64,000 nucleotides of DNA, taken from positions 1,550,001-1,614,000 of the forward strand of contig NC_007948.1 in NCBI RefSeq assembly GCF_000013865.1, read 5' to 3'. The position numbers and the translations under genes were made by a program. Positions within the stretch are counted from its first letter, which is position 1. Every line of letters starts with the position of its first letter. Below the pieces are notes generated by a model. The model saw nothing but the letters and a program-made list of their open reading frames with translations. It ran no database searches and was not told the DNA's origin. Of this stretch, positions 19,056 to 28,654 are shown piece by piece. This DNA is from Polaromonas sp. JS666. GTDB lineage: Bacteria; Pseudomonadota; Gammaproteobacteria; Burkholderiales; Burkholderiaceae_C.

Positions 19056-19898
19056 ATGAGTTCCCCACTCCTGTTTTCCAGCCTCGTGTCCGACCTGTCG
19101 CGTGCCCGGCTTCACGCGGAGCCTTTGCGCTGGCCCGCGACGGTACCGTCTGATGTAGGCACAGCCTACGCTGCGGCGCTGGCTGTGCGCGAGGAGCGCT
19201 GTGCCGCCGGAGAGCGCGCCGCAGGCTACAAAGTCGGCTTTACCAACCGCAACCTGTGGCCGCGCTATGAGGTCTATGCGCCCATCTGGGGCACTGTTTG
19301 GCAAGGTGGCTTGACGCTGATTGATGCAGGGGCGCCGAACATCGGCAAGGTGCGATTGGAGGGCCTCTGCGAGCCCCGCATCGAACCCGAGATCGTGTTT
19401 TGCCTGCGCTTCCCGCCACCGCCCGCATGCACGCTGGCGCAGCTGGTGGACGCCATTGACTGGATAGCCCACGGCTTTGAGATTGTGCACACCCATTTCC
19501 CGGGCTGGAAGTTCACGGCCGCACAGGCGGTGGCGGATGCCGGCCTCCATGCCCACCTGCTGGTGGGCCATCCCGTGAAATTGACCGCAGGTATTGCGCC
19601 GGACGCGCTGGTTCAGGCGCTCGCCGGCTTGCGGCTGAGGCTTTACGTGGATGGGGAGCTGAAGGAAGAAGGCGTGGGCGCCAATGTGCTGGATGGGCCG
19701 TTGCAGGCTTTATTGCATTTTGTGGAGGCGCTGCGCGCCACCCCGGGCGCACCACCACTGCTGGCCGGCGATCTGATCACCACGGGCAGTCTGACCGATG
19801 CCTGGCCGGTACAGGGCGGACAAATATGGCACACGGACATTCAATCGCCAGACCCGGTGGCAGAAGACCTCGAGGGGTTGTGCCTGCGTTTTGAATGA
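19056..19898 (+). CDS. 2-keto-4-pentenoate hydratase / fumarylacetoacetase-fold family protein
   Basis: 280 residues of the MhpD-type FAH fold. Recognisable parts are AGYKVGFTN near residue 58, EPRIEPEIVF near residue 110 with the metal-binding acidic residues, HGFEIVHTHFPGWKF, and LLAGDLITTGSLTDAWPV. Family members hydrate or decarboxylate 2-oxo-dienoates in aromatic catabolism, but no such pathway genes are nearby, so the substrate is unknown. Confidence 0.82.
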   Translation: MSSPLLFSSLVSDLSRARLHAEPLRWPATVPSDVGTAYAAALAVREERCAAGERAAGYKVGFTNRNLWPRYEVYAPIWGTVWQGGLTLIDAGAPNIGKVRLEGLCEPRIEPEIVFCLRFPPPPACTLAQLVDAIDWIAHGFEIVHTHFPGWKFTAAQAVADAGLHAHLLVGHPVKLTAGIAPDALVQALAGLRLRLYVDGELKEEGVGANVLDGPLQALLHFVEALRATPGAPPLLAGDLITTGSLTDAWPVQGGQIWHTDIQSPDPVAEDLEGLCLRFE

Positions 19899-19907
19899 CA
19901 TTGATGG

Positions 19908-19952
19908 CCTCAAGCCTTGATCCCCTGAAGCCCTGATCCCCTGAAACCTGAA
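19908..19952. repeat. Short direct repeat after the hydratase gene
   Basis: The unit TTGATCCCCTGAAGCC is followed at once by CTGATCCCCTGAAACC, a two-copy tandem repeat of about 16 bases in the spacer before the convergent lipoprotein gene. Confidence 0.55.
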
Positions 19953-20024
19953 ACCCTTTGGCTGGCACGCGCTGGAGCGCGGAGCCGCTGGCAACCCGGC
20001 GCAGCCTTAAGAGGAGTAGCGGGA

Positions 20025-20711
20025 TTATTTTTTGATCAACGCACCGGTTTCGCTGTCAAAGCTCACGTTGCGTGTCCGCCCGTTCTGGCCGGGAAAATCG
20101 TCGAATACCGCCCGCACCAGGTAAGGCACCAGTGCCGGCAGGTCGTCGCTGTCGCCTTCATAACTGGCCCGCGACTCGAACACCGTGTGCGGCTTGCCCG
20201 GCGGGCTTCCCCGTGTGTCCAGCAGGCGCAGGCGCAAGTTGCTGATCCGCATGGTGCGGCTCACCTGGCGGTCGCCCACATAACGCGGCCCGAACGGATC
20301 GGGCGCCCAGGCCCCCGGGAACACACGCCCCGCTGCGTCGCGGTACGGGGGCAAGAAAACATGGTGGTCCTGGTAAACCGGTTGCAGCCAGGTTTTTTGT
20401 TCGCTGTGGCTGCCCACCAGCACCTCGGCCTGGATGCGCCCCACCTGCCCGGGCGGTGCCCGCCTGAGGCCCTGCTTTTCAAGCGCGGCTTGCACATGGC
20501 TTTCATAGGTGGCCTGTTCCAGCTCGCGGCTCGTGTCGACGGGGCTGATGAAGCTGAACGTGCTGCCCGCCACATCGGCGGGCCACTGGTTAAAGCTGGT
20601 GACCCTGGTTGTGATCGGACTGGCGCAGCCACCCAGCAAGGCCACAAAGAGCAGCGCCATGCCAAGGCGAACCGACAGCAGAGGAGGGCGGAAATGTGCG
20701 GAAAATGCCAT
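20025..20711 (-). CDS. DUF4136-like lipoprotein
   Basis: About 228 residues with a lipoprotein signal (MALLFVALLGGC, lipobox LGGC) followed by a secreted domain resembling DUF4136 (SFNQWPADVAGSTFSF, YESHVQAALEKQGLR). Exported and probably outer-membrane anchored. The start is uncertain: ATG at 20726 or 20711. It is divergent from the neutral zinc peptidase gene. Confidence 0.75.
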   Translation of the reverse strand: MAFSAHFRPPLLSVRLGMALLFVALLGGCASPITTRVTSFNQWPADVAGSTFSFISPVDTSRELEQATYESHVQAALEKQGLRRAPPGQVGRIQAEVLVGSHSEQKTWLQPVYQDHHVFLPPYRDAAGRVFPGAWAPDPFGPRYVGDRQVSRTMRISNLRLRLLDTRGSPPGKPHTVFESRASYEGDSDDLPALVPYLVRAVFDDFPGQNGRTRNVSFDSETGALIKK

Positions 20712-20848
20712 GAAAGATGGATACATCGGGGTTCAATTTTGTTCCACGCGGCGGATGGCTCTCAAGTAAAGTTGGCCCCCTGTGCTGAAGCGTTCGATCA
20801 TGGCGTTCGGCAGCGTCAATACGCTAATAATTTGCAACTGGGGCAATC

Positions 20849-21745
20849 ATGAAATGGGAAGGCAATCGGGAGTCCGACAACGTTGAGGACCGGCGCGACG
20901 AGGGCGGCGGGGGCGGTGGTTTTGGCGGCGGCCTGCTGGGTGGCCGCAGCATCGGCATTGGCACCATTGTGGTGGCGCTGGTCGGTGGCTGGATTTTCGG
21001 CATCAATCCGCTGACCATCCTCAGCCTGCTGAGTGGCGGCTCGCCGCCGGCGCAGGTGCAGCAGCTGCCGCAACAACGGCCCGCCCAGCGGCCGCCCGCC
21101 GATGACCGCATGGCCCGGTTTGTCTCCACCGTGCTGGCCGATACCGAGGACGTCTGGAAAGACGTGTTTGCCAAAGGAGGCGCAAGCTACCAGGAGCCGC
21201 GGCTGGTGCTGTTCAGGGGCGCCACGCCAACCGCCTGCGGCCAGGGCCAGGCCGCCATGGGGCCGTTTTACTGCCCGAGCGACCGGAAGGTGTATATCGA
21301 CCTCGGCTTTTACGAAACCCTGAGGAGTCGCCTGGGCGCACCGGGCGATTTTGCCCAGGCCTATGTGATTGCACATGAGGTGGGCCACCACGTGCAGAAC
21401 CTGCTGGGCATCACCGGCAAGATGGAGCAGATGCGCGGCCGCGTCAGCCGGGCCGAATACAACGCCCTCAGCGTGCGGCTGGAATTGCAGGCCGATTGCT
21501 TTGCCGGCCTGTGGGCGCACAACGCGCAGAGCGCGCGCCAGATCCTGGAGCAGGGTGACGTCGAAGAGGCCATGAATGCGGCCGCCAAAATCGGCGACGA
21601 CGCGCTGCAGCGCTCCGGCGGCGGCGCGGTCGTGCCCGAGAGTTTCACCCACGGCACCAGCGCCCAGCGCCAGCGCTGGTTTGATACCGGCCTGAAGACG
21701 GGCAATATCAAGGCCTGCGACACTTTCAGTGCCCGGAATTTATAG
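20849..21745 (+). CDS. Neutral zinc metallopeptidase (YpfJ/KPN_02809 family)
   Basis: 298-residue membrane-anchored protein. A charged, Gly-rich N-terminus precedes one hydrophobic helix (about residues 35-63) and an external domain with the zinc motif H176-E177-V-G-H180 (HEVGHH) and the [11 protein letters not shown] segment. Members are putative metallopeptidases of unclear substrate. ATG 20849 matches the family start [16 protein letters not shown]. Confidence 0.9.
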   Translation: MKWEGNRESDNVEDRRDEGGGGGGFGGGLLGGRSIGIGTIVVALVGGWIFGINPLTILSLLSGGSPPAQVQQLPQQRPAQRPPADDRMARFVSTVLADTEDVWKDVFAKGGASYQEPRLVLFRGATPTACGQGQAAMGPFYCPSDRKVYIDLGFYETLRSRLGAPGDFAQAYVIAHEVGHHVQNLLGITGKMEQMRGRVSRAEYNALSVRLELQADCFAGLWAHNAQSARQILEQGDVEEAMNAAAKIGDDALQRSGGGAVVPESFTHGTSAQRQRWFDTGLKTGNIKACDTFSARNL

Positions 21746-21774
21746 GAAATACGGTTGAAGTCCTTATTTTTACT

Positions 21775-21840
21775 GCGTGTGTTGCTATTAAATTGATAGC
21801 TATCAGGGGCTTTGGGCTTGCAGTCCGCGTCTCTATGCCC
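21775..21840. repeat. Short dispersed intergenic element (Comamonadaceae type)
   Basis: GCTATTAAATTGATAGCTAT is a near-palindrome between the zinc peptidase gene and rhlE, similar to the elements near 10310 and 11350. Function unknown. Confidence 0.4.
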
Positions 21841-21908
21841 GGGTGACTGCACCCCCCTTGGCCGGCAAAAAGAGGGATTTCGCCCAAAGTGCGACAATAG
21901 TGGGTTAA

Positions 21909-23387
21909 ATGACATCATCTTTTTCCAATCTTTCGCTGGCAGAACCGCTGGCCCGCGCCGTAGCCGAAATGGGCTACGAAACCATGACACCCATTCAGGA
22001 ACAGGCCATTCCGGTCGTCCTGCAGGGCAAAGACGTGATGGGCGCCGCGCAGACCGGTACCGGTAAAACCGCTGCTTTTTCGCTGCCGCTGCTGCAGCGC
22101 ATGCTCAAGCACGAGAACGCCTCGACCTCGCCGGCGCGGCACCCCGTGCGTGCGCTGGTGCTGCTGCCTACCCGCGAGCTGGCCGTCCAGGTGGCCGAAC
22201 AGGTCAAGCTCTACGCCAAGCACACCAACCTGCGCAGTGCCGTGGTGTTTGGCGGCATGGACATGAAGCCGCAAACGCTGGAGCTCAAACAAGGCGTTGA
22301 AGTGCTGGTGGCCACGCCGGGCCGCCTGCTCGACCACATCGAAGCCAAAAATACCGTGCTCAACCAGGTTGAATATGTGGTGCTCGACGAAGCCGACCGC
22401 ATGCTCGACATCGGCTTCCTGCCGGATCTGCAGCGCATTCTGAGCTACCTGCCCAAGCAGCGCATCACGCTGCTGTTTTCGGCGACCTTCTCGCCTGAAA
22501 TCAAGCGCCTGGCCTCAAGCTACCTGCAGGATCCGGTGACGATTGAGGTGGCGCGTTCCAACGCCACCGCCTCGACAGTCGAGCAGCATTTCTACAGCGT
22601 GGGCGCTGACGACAAGCGCCGCGCCCTGCACCAGATCCTCAAAGAGCGCGGCATGAAGCAGGCCTTTGTGTTCGTCAACAGCAAACTCGGCTGTGCACGC
22701 CTGGCCCGCTCACTGGAACGCGAAGGCCTGAAAACCACCGCGCTGCACGGCGACAAGAGCCAGGACGAACGCTTGAAGGCGCTGGATGCCTTCAAAAAAG
22801 GCGAGGTAGACCTGCTGGTGTGTACCGACGTCGCAGCGCGCGGCCTGGACATCAAGGATGTGCCGGCGGTGTTCAACTTCGACGTGCCCTTCAATGCCGA
22901 AGACTATGTGCACCGGATTGGCCGCACCGGCCGTGCCGGGGCTTCAGGCCTGGCCGTGAGTTTTGTCGCCAGCAGCGACCAGCGCCTGGTGGCAGATATT
23001 GAAAAGCTGATCAAGACCAAGATCGAGCTGGAGCCGATCGAGTTTGACGAGGACCGCCCGCGCATCAGCGAGCAGGGCCGCATCAACGACGGCCGCCGCA
23101 TGTACCGTCAGGGCAACGAAGGCGAGGAGGGCGCGGGGCGTGAAGCGTTTGTTTCGCGGGAACCGCGCGACCGGGAACGCAGGGAGCGTCGCGAGTACAC
23201 GCCGCATCGCCAGCCGGCGGCGCCGCGTGATCCGTTTTTTGACCAGCCCTACGAGGCAACAACCGTTATAGCGGACGCGCAACCGTCCTGGGAAGCCGCC
23301 GCCAAGGCCGGCCCTGCGCGCAGCAGCGTCTCGGCCAACATCAAGCCGAAGAAAAAAGTCGCTGCACTGTTCAAGACCAGCGACTGA
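21909..23387 (+). CDS. rhlE: DEAD-box ATP-dependent RNA helicase, RhlE type
   Basis: 492-residue helicase. Ordered motifs are visible: Q-motif (MTPIQEQAIP), AQTGTGKT, PTRELAVQV, TPGRLLDHI, DEAD within VLDEADRMLD, SAT (LFSATFSPEI), a helicase C domain with DVAARGLDI and HRIGRTGRAG, then a basic, disordered C-terminal tail rich in Arg and Glu. Such helicases remodel rRNA or mRNA and aid growth in the cold. Standalone gene followed by an inverted-repeat element. Confidence 0.93.
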   Translation: MTSSFSNLSLAEPLARAVAEMGYETMTPIQEQAIPVVLQGKDVMGAAQTGTGKTAAFSLPLLQRMLKHENASTSPARHPVRALVLLPTRELAVQVAEQVKLYAKHTNLRSAVVFGGMDMKPQTLELKQGVEVLVATPGRLLDHIEAKNTVLNQVEYVVLDEADRMLDIGFLPDLQRILSYLPKQRITLLFSATFSPEIKRLASSYLQDPVTIEVARSNATASTVEQHFYSVGADDKRRALHQILKERGMKQAFVFVNSKLGCARLARSLEREGLKTTALHGDKSQDERLKALDAFKKGEVDLLVCTDVAARGLDIKDVPAVFNFDVPFNAEDYVHRIGRTGRAGASGLAVSFVASSDQRLVADIEKLIKTKIELEPIEFDEDRPRISEQGRINDGRRMYRQGNEGEEGAGREAFVSREPRDRERRERREYTPHRQPAAPRDPFFDQPYEATTVIADAQPSWEAAAKAGPARSSVSANIKPKKKVAALFKTSD

Positions 23388-23410
23388 GAGAGTGAGAGTT
23401 TTTCGATTTC

Positions 23411-23515
23411 ACTCCCTCTCCCTCTGGGAGAGGGCGGGGGTGAGGGCCGGCGAGTGGCCACAACACTGGAGCACAGCCCCTCACCCCAACCCTCTCCCCA
23501 AAGGGGCGAGGGAGG
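23411..23515. repeat. Palindromic intergenic element (REP-like)
   Basis: A perfect 9-bp hairpin CCCTCTCCC-TCT-GGGAGAGGG (23414-23434) is followed by GGGGGTGAGGGC, which pairs with GCCCCTCACCCC at about 23476-23487, then a second CTCTCCCC/GGGGCGAG arm. The whole can fold into one large stem. Such CCTCTCCC/GGTGAGGG elements are common between proteobacterial genes; it may also stop transcription after rhlE. Confidence 0.75.
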
Positions 23516-23646
23516 AAATGCCGTCGCTTCGAAAAACTCTCAGCCTCTGATATCTTTCCCGTCCGGCCGGACCGTCGGCGCGCACCTACGGTCCTTCGCG
23601 GGGCCGTCTGGCTCCGTATCTGCCACGGTATTCATAAGCTGTCTGC

Positions 23647-24612
23647 ATGACGGCTGAAACCGCCGACACCAAAACCGACACCCAGCCCGCTAACCGGCAC
23701 CTTTCGGGCCTGCCTGCCCGTGGCCTTTCATGGGCCCGGCACAGGCTTCAGCATATCTACAGGCCGCTCCGGCGCGCTGTGGATCAATGGATTGAGGCCG
23801 ATGGCCTGCGCATGAGTGCGGCCATGTCCTTCTACGGCATTCTCAGTCTGGCGCCCCTGCTGGTCTTGCTGGTGGCGGTGCTGGGCTGGTGGGTGGAGCA
23901 GAGCGTGATTGAAATCAGCCTGGTCGACCAGATTCGCAGTGTGGTGGGTGCCCAAGGCGCGCAGGTGGTCCAGCAGGCGCTTTCCAGCGCGCGGGAGCCC
24001 TCGCAGGGAATTGCCGCCTCGCTGTTTGCGTTTGGCCTGCTGCTTTCCGGCGCGACCGGCGTGTTTTCCGAGTTGCAGGACGCCTTCGAACGTTTGTGGC
24101 GGCAGGGCAGCGGCAAGCCGCCCCAGCAAAAGTGGTGGTACACCGCTTCCTTGCGCCTGCGCGGCGTGGCTTATATCCTGGCCATCGGCTTCCTGTTGCT
24201 GGTGTCGCTCGTGGTTTCCACTTTATTAAACCTTCTGTCGGGCTGGGCGGGCGGGTATTGGCCTGTCGAAAAATTCGCTTACGCCATCAACGAGGTGGCA
24301 TCCTTCGGCTTTTCCGTGGCGCTGTTTGTGGCCCTGATGAGAATGAGCGCCGGGCCCAAGCCGGCCCTGCGCTACCTGGTGAGGGGGGCGGCGGTAGGTG
24401 CGCTGCTGTTTGCGGTCGGCAAGCACCTGATGGCTTTTTACCTGTCTACCGCAGCCGTGGTGTCTGCCTATGGTGCCGCAGGCTCCCTGGTGGTCATCCT
24501 GATGTGGATCTATTTCTCATCGGCGGTGCTTCTGCTGGCCGCCAGCATTGCGCGGGCCTGGGCTGACGAGGCTCGCGAGCGGGAGGGTGTTCAACCTAGA
24601 AACAGCAGTTGA
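23647..24612 (+). CDS. YihY/BrkB-family inner-membrane protein
   Basis: 321-residue integral membrane protein with about six hydrophobic helices. The family landmarks are MSAAMSFYGILSLAPLLVLLVAV near residue 55, FSELQDAFERLW near residue 140 and GAAGSLVVILMWIYFSSAVLLLAA near residue 280. Often misnamed ribonuclease BN. Function unclear, possibly transport. Monocistronic. Confidence 0.9.
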   Translation: MTAETADTKTDTQPANRHLSGLPARGLSWARHRLQHIYRPLRRAVDQWIEADGLRMSAAMSFYGILSLAPLLVLLVAVLGWWVEQSVIEISLVDQIRSVVGAQGAQVVQQALSSAREPSQGIAASLFAFGLLLSGATGVFSELQDAFERLWRQGSGKPPQQKWWYTASLRLRGVAYILAIGFLLLVSLVVSTLLNLLSGWAGGYWPVEKFAYAINEVASFGFSVALFVALMRMSAGPKPALRYLVRGAAVGALLFAVGKHLMAFYLSTAAVVSAYGAAGSLVVILMWIYFSSAVLLLAASIARAWADEAREREGVQPRNSS

Positions 24613-24880
24613 CCGCTCGCAAACTTCAGGAAAGCCGCATGCACATTGACGTTCCCCTCTTCGATTGGATTCACCTTCTGGGTAACAGCGCTATGCATCC
24701 GATTGCACCGTGCTCGACGCGCCATGCGGCGTTGCTCCGCCTTGTGGGCACAAGCCCACTGCGTTGTCACGCCTTGCCTGCCACGCCGATCACGACGCAC
24801 TCGGACGCATCCAACTGCCGCTTCTAGGTTCAATCTGCGCAGGCCGCTGAGCCCCGCATGACGGCCTGAGTGCTGCGGTT
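24613..24880. other. Spacer between convergent genes, no gene seen
   Basis: About 270 bases between the YihY/BrkB gene and apaH. Small open frames on the plus strand (for example 24609-24827) have no recognisable family and run through low-conservation sequence. No terminator hairpin with a T-run was recognised. Confidence 0.4.
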
Positions 24881-25735
24881 TCAGCCCGGTTTTGCCTTGG
24901 GGTTTTGCGCCTGTGCGCAGGCCACCGAGATCAGTTCATACGCCGCTGGCGTTGCCCCAAGCCTGGCGGCGGTCAGGCTCCCGCCCCAGACACAGCCGGT
25001 GTCCAGCGGCAGCAGCAGGCTGCCCGATTTCTGGGCGTCTTGTGCCTTGAGCGCTGACCAGTGGCCAAACATGACCGGCGTGTCTGCGGTTTGGCGGCCC
25101 GGCACATCAAACCATGGCAGGTAGCCGTGTAGCGCCGCCTCTGCGCCTTCTTTGGTGGCAAACTCCATCACCCCTTGCGGCGTGCAAAAGCGCAGGCGCG
25201 TCAGCGCATTGACCACCACCCGAAGCCGGTCCGCGCCCTGCAGGCTGTCGTGCCACTCGCAAGGGGTGTTGCCATACATATCGCGTAAAAATCCCTTCAG
25301 ATCGGGCCCGCGCAAGGCCTGTTCCACCTCGGCGGCCAGCGCCATGGTTTTGGCGGTGCTCCACTGGGGCAGCACACCGGCATGCACCATCAGCCAGCCA
25401 TGCGCATGGATGGCCATGTTGCGATGACGCAGCCACTCCAGCAGGGCGCCGCGGTCGCTGGCCTGCAGGATGTCTTGTGCGGTATCGCTGCGGTGCAGCT
25501 TGCCCATGCCTTGCCATAAGGCCAGCAAATGCAAATCGTGGTTGCCCAGCAGGGACTGGGCGGCATCGCCCAAGTGGCTCAGGTGGCGCAGCACGGCCAG
25601 CGAGTGCGGGCCGCGGTTGACCAGGTCGCCCAGCAGGTACAGCGTGTCACGGCTTGGTGAGAAATCAATCTTCTCCAGCAGGCGCTGAAATGGCTCATTG
25701 CAACCCTGCAGGTCGCCGATACAGTAAAGTGACAT
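24881..25735 (-). CDS. apaH: Symmetrical bis(5'-nucleosyl)-tetraphosphatase
   Basis: Cleaves Ap4A to two ADP and also acts on Np4-capped RNA. The 284-residue metallophosphatase has the sequence MSLYCIGDLQGCNEPF, GDLVNRGPHS and LLGNHDLH metal-binding motifs and the C-terminal DTGCVWGGSLTA. It starts 23 bases from a divergent CNNM-type gene, so both promoters must overlap in a very short region or lie within the opposite gene. Confidence 0.95.
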   Translation of the reverse strand: MSLYCIGDLQGCNEPFQRLLEKIDFSPSRDTLYLLGDLVNRGPHSLAVLRHLSHLGDAAQSLLGNHDLHLLALWQGMGKLHRSDTAQDILQASDRGALLEWLRHRNMAIHAHGWLMVHAGVLPQWSTAKTMALAAEVEQALRGPDLKGFLRDMYGNTPCEWHDSLQGADRLRVVVNALTRLRFCTPQGVMEFATKEGAEAALHGYLPWFDVPGRQTADTPVMFGHWSALKAQDAQKSGSLLLPLDTGCVWGGSLTAARLGATPAAYELISVACAQAQNPKAKPG

Positions 25736-25758
25736 GTGTTTATTCTCCCTCCGGATTC

Positions 25759-27096
25759 ATGGATTTCCTGCTGATCGTTTTTTTAACCTTGCTCAACGGC
25801 GTGTTTGCCATGTCCGAGCTGGCCCTGGCATCCAGCCGCAAGGCCCGGCTGGTCGCCATGTCTGAATCAGGAGACAAGGGTGCGCACGCGGCGCTGGGCC
25901 TGCTGGACAATCCCACGCAATTCCTGTCGTCGGTCCAGGTGGGCATTACCTCCATCGGCATGCTCAACGGCATTATTGGCGAGGCGGCTTTCAGCGACGG
26001 CCTGTCGGTCTGGATACAGGGTTTCGGCGCCTCGCCGCGCGCCGCCGACATTACGGCCACGGCGCTGGTGGTGACCACCATCACCTTCATCACCATTGTG
26101 TTCGGCGAGCTGGTGCCCAAGCGTATCGGGCAGCTCTACCCCGAGACAGTGGCGCGCCTGGTGTCGCGGCCCATGATGTGGGTGGCGACAGGCGCCAAGC
26201 CTTTTGTCAGGCTGCTGTCCTTCAGCACGCACGCCGTGCTCAAGCTGCTGCGCGTTGACAACGCCGGCGAGCGCGGCGTGACCGAGGAAGAAATCGCCGC
26301 CAGCCTGGAAGAGGGCGTTGACGCCGGCCTGATCGAGGAACACGAGCACCAGATGGTGCAAAACGTGTTCTTGCTCGACGACCGCCTGCTTACATCGCTG
26401 ATGCTGCCGCGATCCGACATCGAATGGCTGGATGCATCGGACACCGTGGCCCAGGCGATTGACAAAGCCGGGGCGACCGGCCATTCCTGGTACCCGGTAT
26501 GCCGGGGCAGCCTCGACGACGTGGTGGGCGTGGTCAATGTGGCCAAACTGTTAAGCCTGCGGGGCCGGATTCTGTCTTCCCCCCCAGACCCTGGCGGGAA
26601 CGGGGCACCTTCAGTGGCCGACCGCATTGCCGCCTATGCCGTACCGGCCGTGTTCGTTCCTGAAACCCTCACAGGCATGGAGCTGCTCGAGCAGTTTCGT
26701 GCCAAATCCACCCGCATGGTGTTTGTGGTCGACGAATACGGCGTGGTGCAGGGGCTGATGACGCCCATGGACATGCTGGAGGCCATCACCGGCGAACTGC
26801 AGCCTGGCGCCCAGGTCGATGCCTGGGCGACCCAGCGTGAAGATGGCAGTTGGCTGATTGATGGCGTCATGCCGGTCTCCGAACTCAAGGTCCGGCTTGA
26901 CATCAGGGAACTGCCCGAAGAAGACAGGGGGCGCTACAACACCGCGGCAGGCCTGCTGCAAAGCGTTTCAGGCCGCCTGCTGAAGACGGGCGAGCAAGTC
27001 GATTGCGCTGGCTGGCGGTTTGAGGTTCTTGACCTGGACGGCAAGCGCATTGACAAGGTGCTGGCAAGCCGGACCAGCGAATCCGGCGGCGCTTAG
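25759..27096 (+). CDS. CNNM/CorC-type hemolysin-family membrane protein
   Basis: 445-residue protein with an N-terminal DUF21 membrane domain (MDFLLIVFLTLLNGVFAMSELA, helices to about residue 180), a paired CBS region (about 210-330; MLPRSDIEWLD, VVDEYGVVQGLMTPMDML) and a C-terminal CorC_HlyC domain. Related proteins act in magnesium and cobalt efflux; the hemolysin label is historical. Start ATG 25759 follows CTCCCTCCGG and precedes the first helix directly. Confidence 0.9.
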   Translation: MDFLLIVFLTLLNGVFAMSELALASSRKARLVAMSESGDKGAHAALGLLDNPTQFLSSVQVGITSIGMLNGIIGEAAFSDGLSVWIQGFGASPRAADITATALVVTTITFITIVFGELVPKRIGQLYPETVARLVSRPMMWVATGAKPFVRLLSFSTHAVLKLLRVDNAGERGVTEEEIAASLEEGVDAGLIEEHEHQMVQNVFLLDDRLLTSLMLPRSDIEWLDASDTVAQAIDKAGATGHSWYPVCRGSLDDVVGVVNVAKLLSLRGRILSSPPDPGGNGAPSVADRIAAYAVPAVFVPETLTGMELLEQFRAKSTRMVFVVDEYGVVQGLMTPMDMLEAITGELQPGAQVDAWATQREDGSWLIDGVMPVSELKVRLDIRELPEEDRGRYNTAAGLLQSVSGRLLKTGEQVDCAGWRFEVLDLDGKRIDKVLASRTSESGGA

Positions 27097-27248
27097 GCCC
27101 AATTCCTCGTGATTGGTTGAGTTTGCGGGGATTCGCGCCGCACGGCGCAGGATTCCTCATATTTCAGACATTGCAGCAACAATTGGCTCCGTCACAGTTG
27201 TAACTTTCAGGGCGCTGTGTTTAAACTCTAAAAAAGATTAGGGCGCTC

Positions 27249-28109
27249 ATGAATTCTCTTGGATTGGGACTGGCCGTGGCCGTGGCTGCGGTGTCGGGAA
27301 TGGCTTTGGGCGCGCTGTGCCATCGCAGTTGGGCGGCAGGCGCCGCGAAGCGCAAGAAGCGCATTCCTGTACGCTGGCAGCTTCGGCCCCGGCCCCTTCT
27401 CACGGAGCAGGAGCAGGAGGTCTGGCACTGGCTGAAGCGCGCTTTTTTTGACCAGCATGTGCTGGTCAAGGTGGCCGCCATCCGGTTTACGTCGCCCCGC
27501 AATGTGGCCGAGGGCTTGCGGTCCCACGAATTGCTCAACGGTATCTATTGCACTTTCACCGTGTGCGCCTCCGACGGCACCGTCATCGGCTGCCTGGACG
27601 TGCCCGGCCCGCGCGGGCTCAAGGCGAGCAACCGGGATATGAAGCAAAAGCTGTTTGAGGAGTGCCGCATCGCCTATGCCGTCGTGCGGGCAGGCAAACT
27701 GCCCTCGCTGGAGGAGGTGCGCGCTGCTTTCCTGGGTGAAATCGACCCTTCGGATGAAGACCTCGCCCTGAACAGCCGGTCGCCGATCTCCCAGTCTTTT
27801 GCAGACATGGACTTCGACGAGGCCTTGCCCACGGTGCCCGACACCCTGCGCCCGGCCAGCGGCGCCGCACTGCAAGAAGCACCCCTGCAAATTGACATGG
27901 AGGCGGTGGCGGCAGCGCGCACCAGTCTGCGCGCCAAGCTGGAGCGTAACCGCAAGATTCGCTTCACCAACTTCGACCCTCTCAGCGCCAGTTCAGACCG
28001 CGTGGAGGAGGACGTGCAAGAGGACGCGGGTGACAATTTTGCGGTGCAGTGGGAAGACTCCTTCATCATGCCGCAAGACGGACAGCTGCCCGAAAGCAGG
28101 AAGCGGTAA
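27249..28109 (+). CDS. DUF2726-like protein with N-terminal membrane anchor
   Basis: 286 residues. A short hydrophobic N-terminus (residues 2-24) and basic stretch are followed by a DUF2726-like domain (LLTEQEQEVWHWLKRAFFDQHVLVKVA, about 50-150) of the restriction-endonuclease-like fold, then an acidic, probably disordered tail. Function unknown. It is the last intact backbone gene before gene remnants and the accessory region. Confidence 0.65.
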   Translation: MNSLGLGLAVAVAAVSGMALGALCHRSWAAGAAKRKKRIPVRWQLRPRPLLTEQEQEVWHWLKRAFFDQHVLVKVAAIRFTSPRNVAEGLRSHELLNGIYCTFTVCASDGTVIGCLDVPGPRGLKASNRDMKQKLFEECRIAYAVVRAGKLPSLEEVRAAFLGEIDPSDEDLALNSRSPISQSFADMDFDEALPTVPDTLRPASGAALQEAPLQIDMEAVAAARTSLRAKLERNRKIRFTNFDPLSASSDRVEEDVQEDAGDNFAVQWEDSFIMPQDGQLPESRKR

Positions 28110-28210
28110 GTTCCGGCTTGGCGTGTTGAGCGCGGCGGGGTTGCCGCGAGGATTCGTTGCCGGGGTAGACGTAAACGAGTCGACGCCCCCTGCCTGGCCA
28201 TTCCCTCACG

Positions 28211-28588
28211 TTGGCCGGCAAGCCCATCTACCACACCAACGTGCTGATGTGCGTGGCCACCGAGTTCGCGATGGTGGGCTTCGACATGATTCCCGATGCC
28301 CGCCGGGCCGCCGAAGTCCGCGCCCGACTTCAGGAGTCGGGACGCGAGGTCATACCCTTAAGCGCCCGCCAGATCGCCGAATTCGCCGGCAACGCGATCG
28401 AGCTGTCAGGTCGCGATGGGCGCATCCTCGCGCTGTCGCAACGGGCCTAAGCCAGTTTGTCTGAGGAGCAGAAGGGCATCATCGAGCGGTCCGCCCGTCT
28501 GTTGCCGCTGGCGGTGCCCACGGTCGAAATGGCCGGCGGGTCCGTGCGCTGCATGATCGCCGGTATTCACTTGTCGCCCAGGCGCTGA
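28211..28588 (+). pseudogene. CtlX/arginine-deiminase-type amidinotransferase remnant
   Basis: The C-terminal third of a CtlX-like protein: GKPIYHTNVLMCV and TEFAMVGF at the start, GNAIELSGRDGR in the middle, then an in-frame TAA at 28448-28450, after which the same frame continues with SLSEEQKG and GGSVRCMIAGIHL to a TGA at 28588. Loss of the N-terminal two thirds plus the internal stop makes it non-functional. The missing part ends just after the DUF2726-like gene, as expected for a deletion. Confidence 0.75.
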
Positions 28589-28654
28589 GGGTGAGACAGG
28601 ATGTTTGAACTGATGGGCAGCGGTTAACGCCCCTCCGCACGTGTTCGTCGAGTC

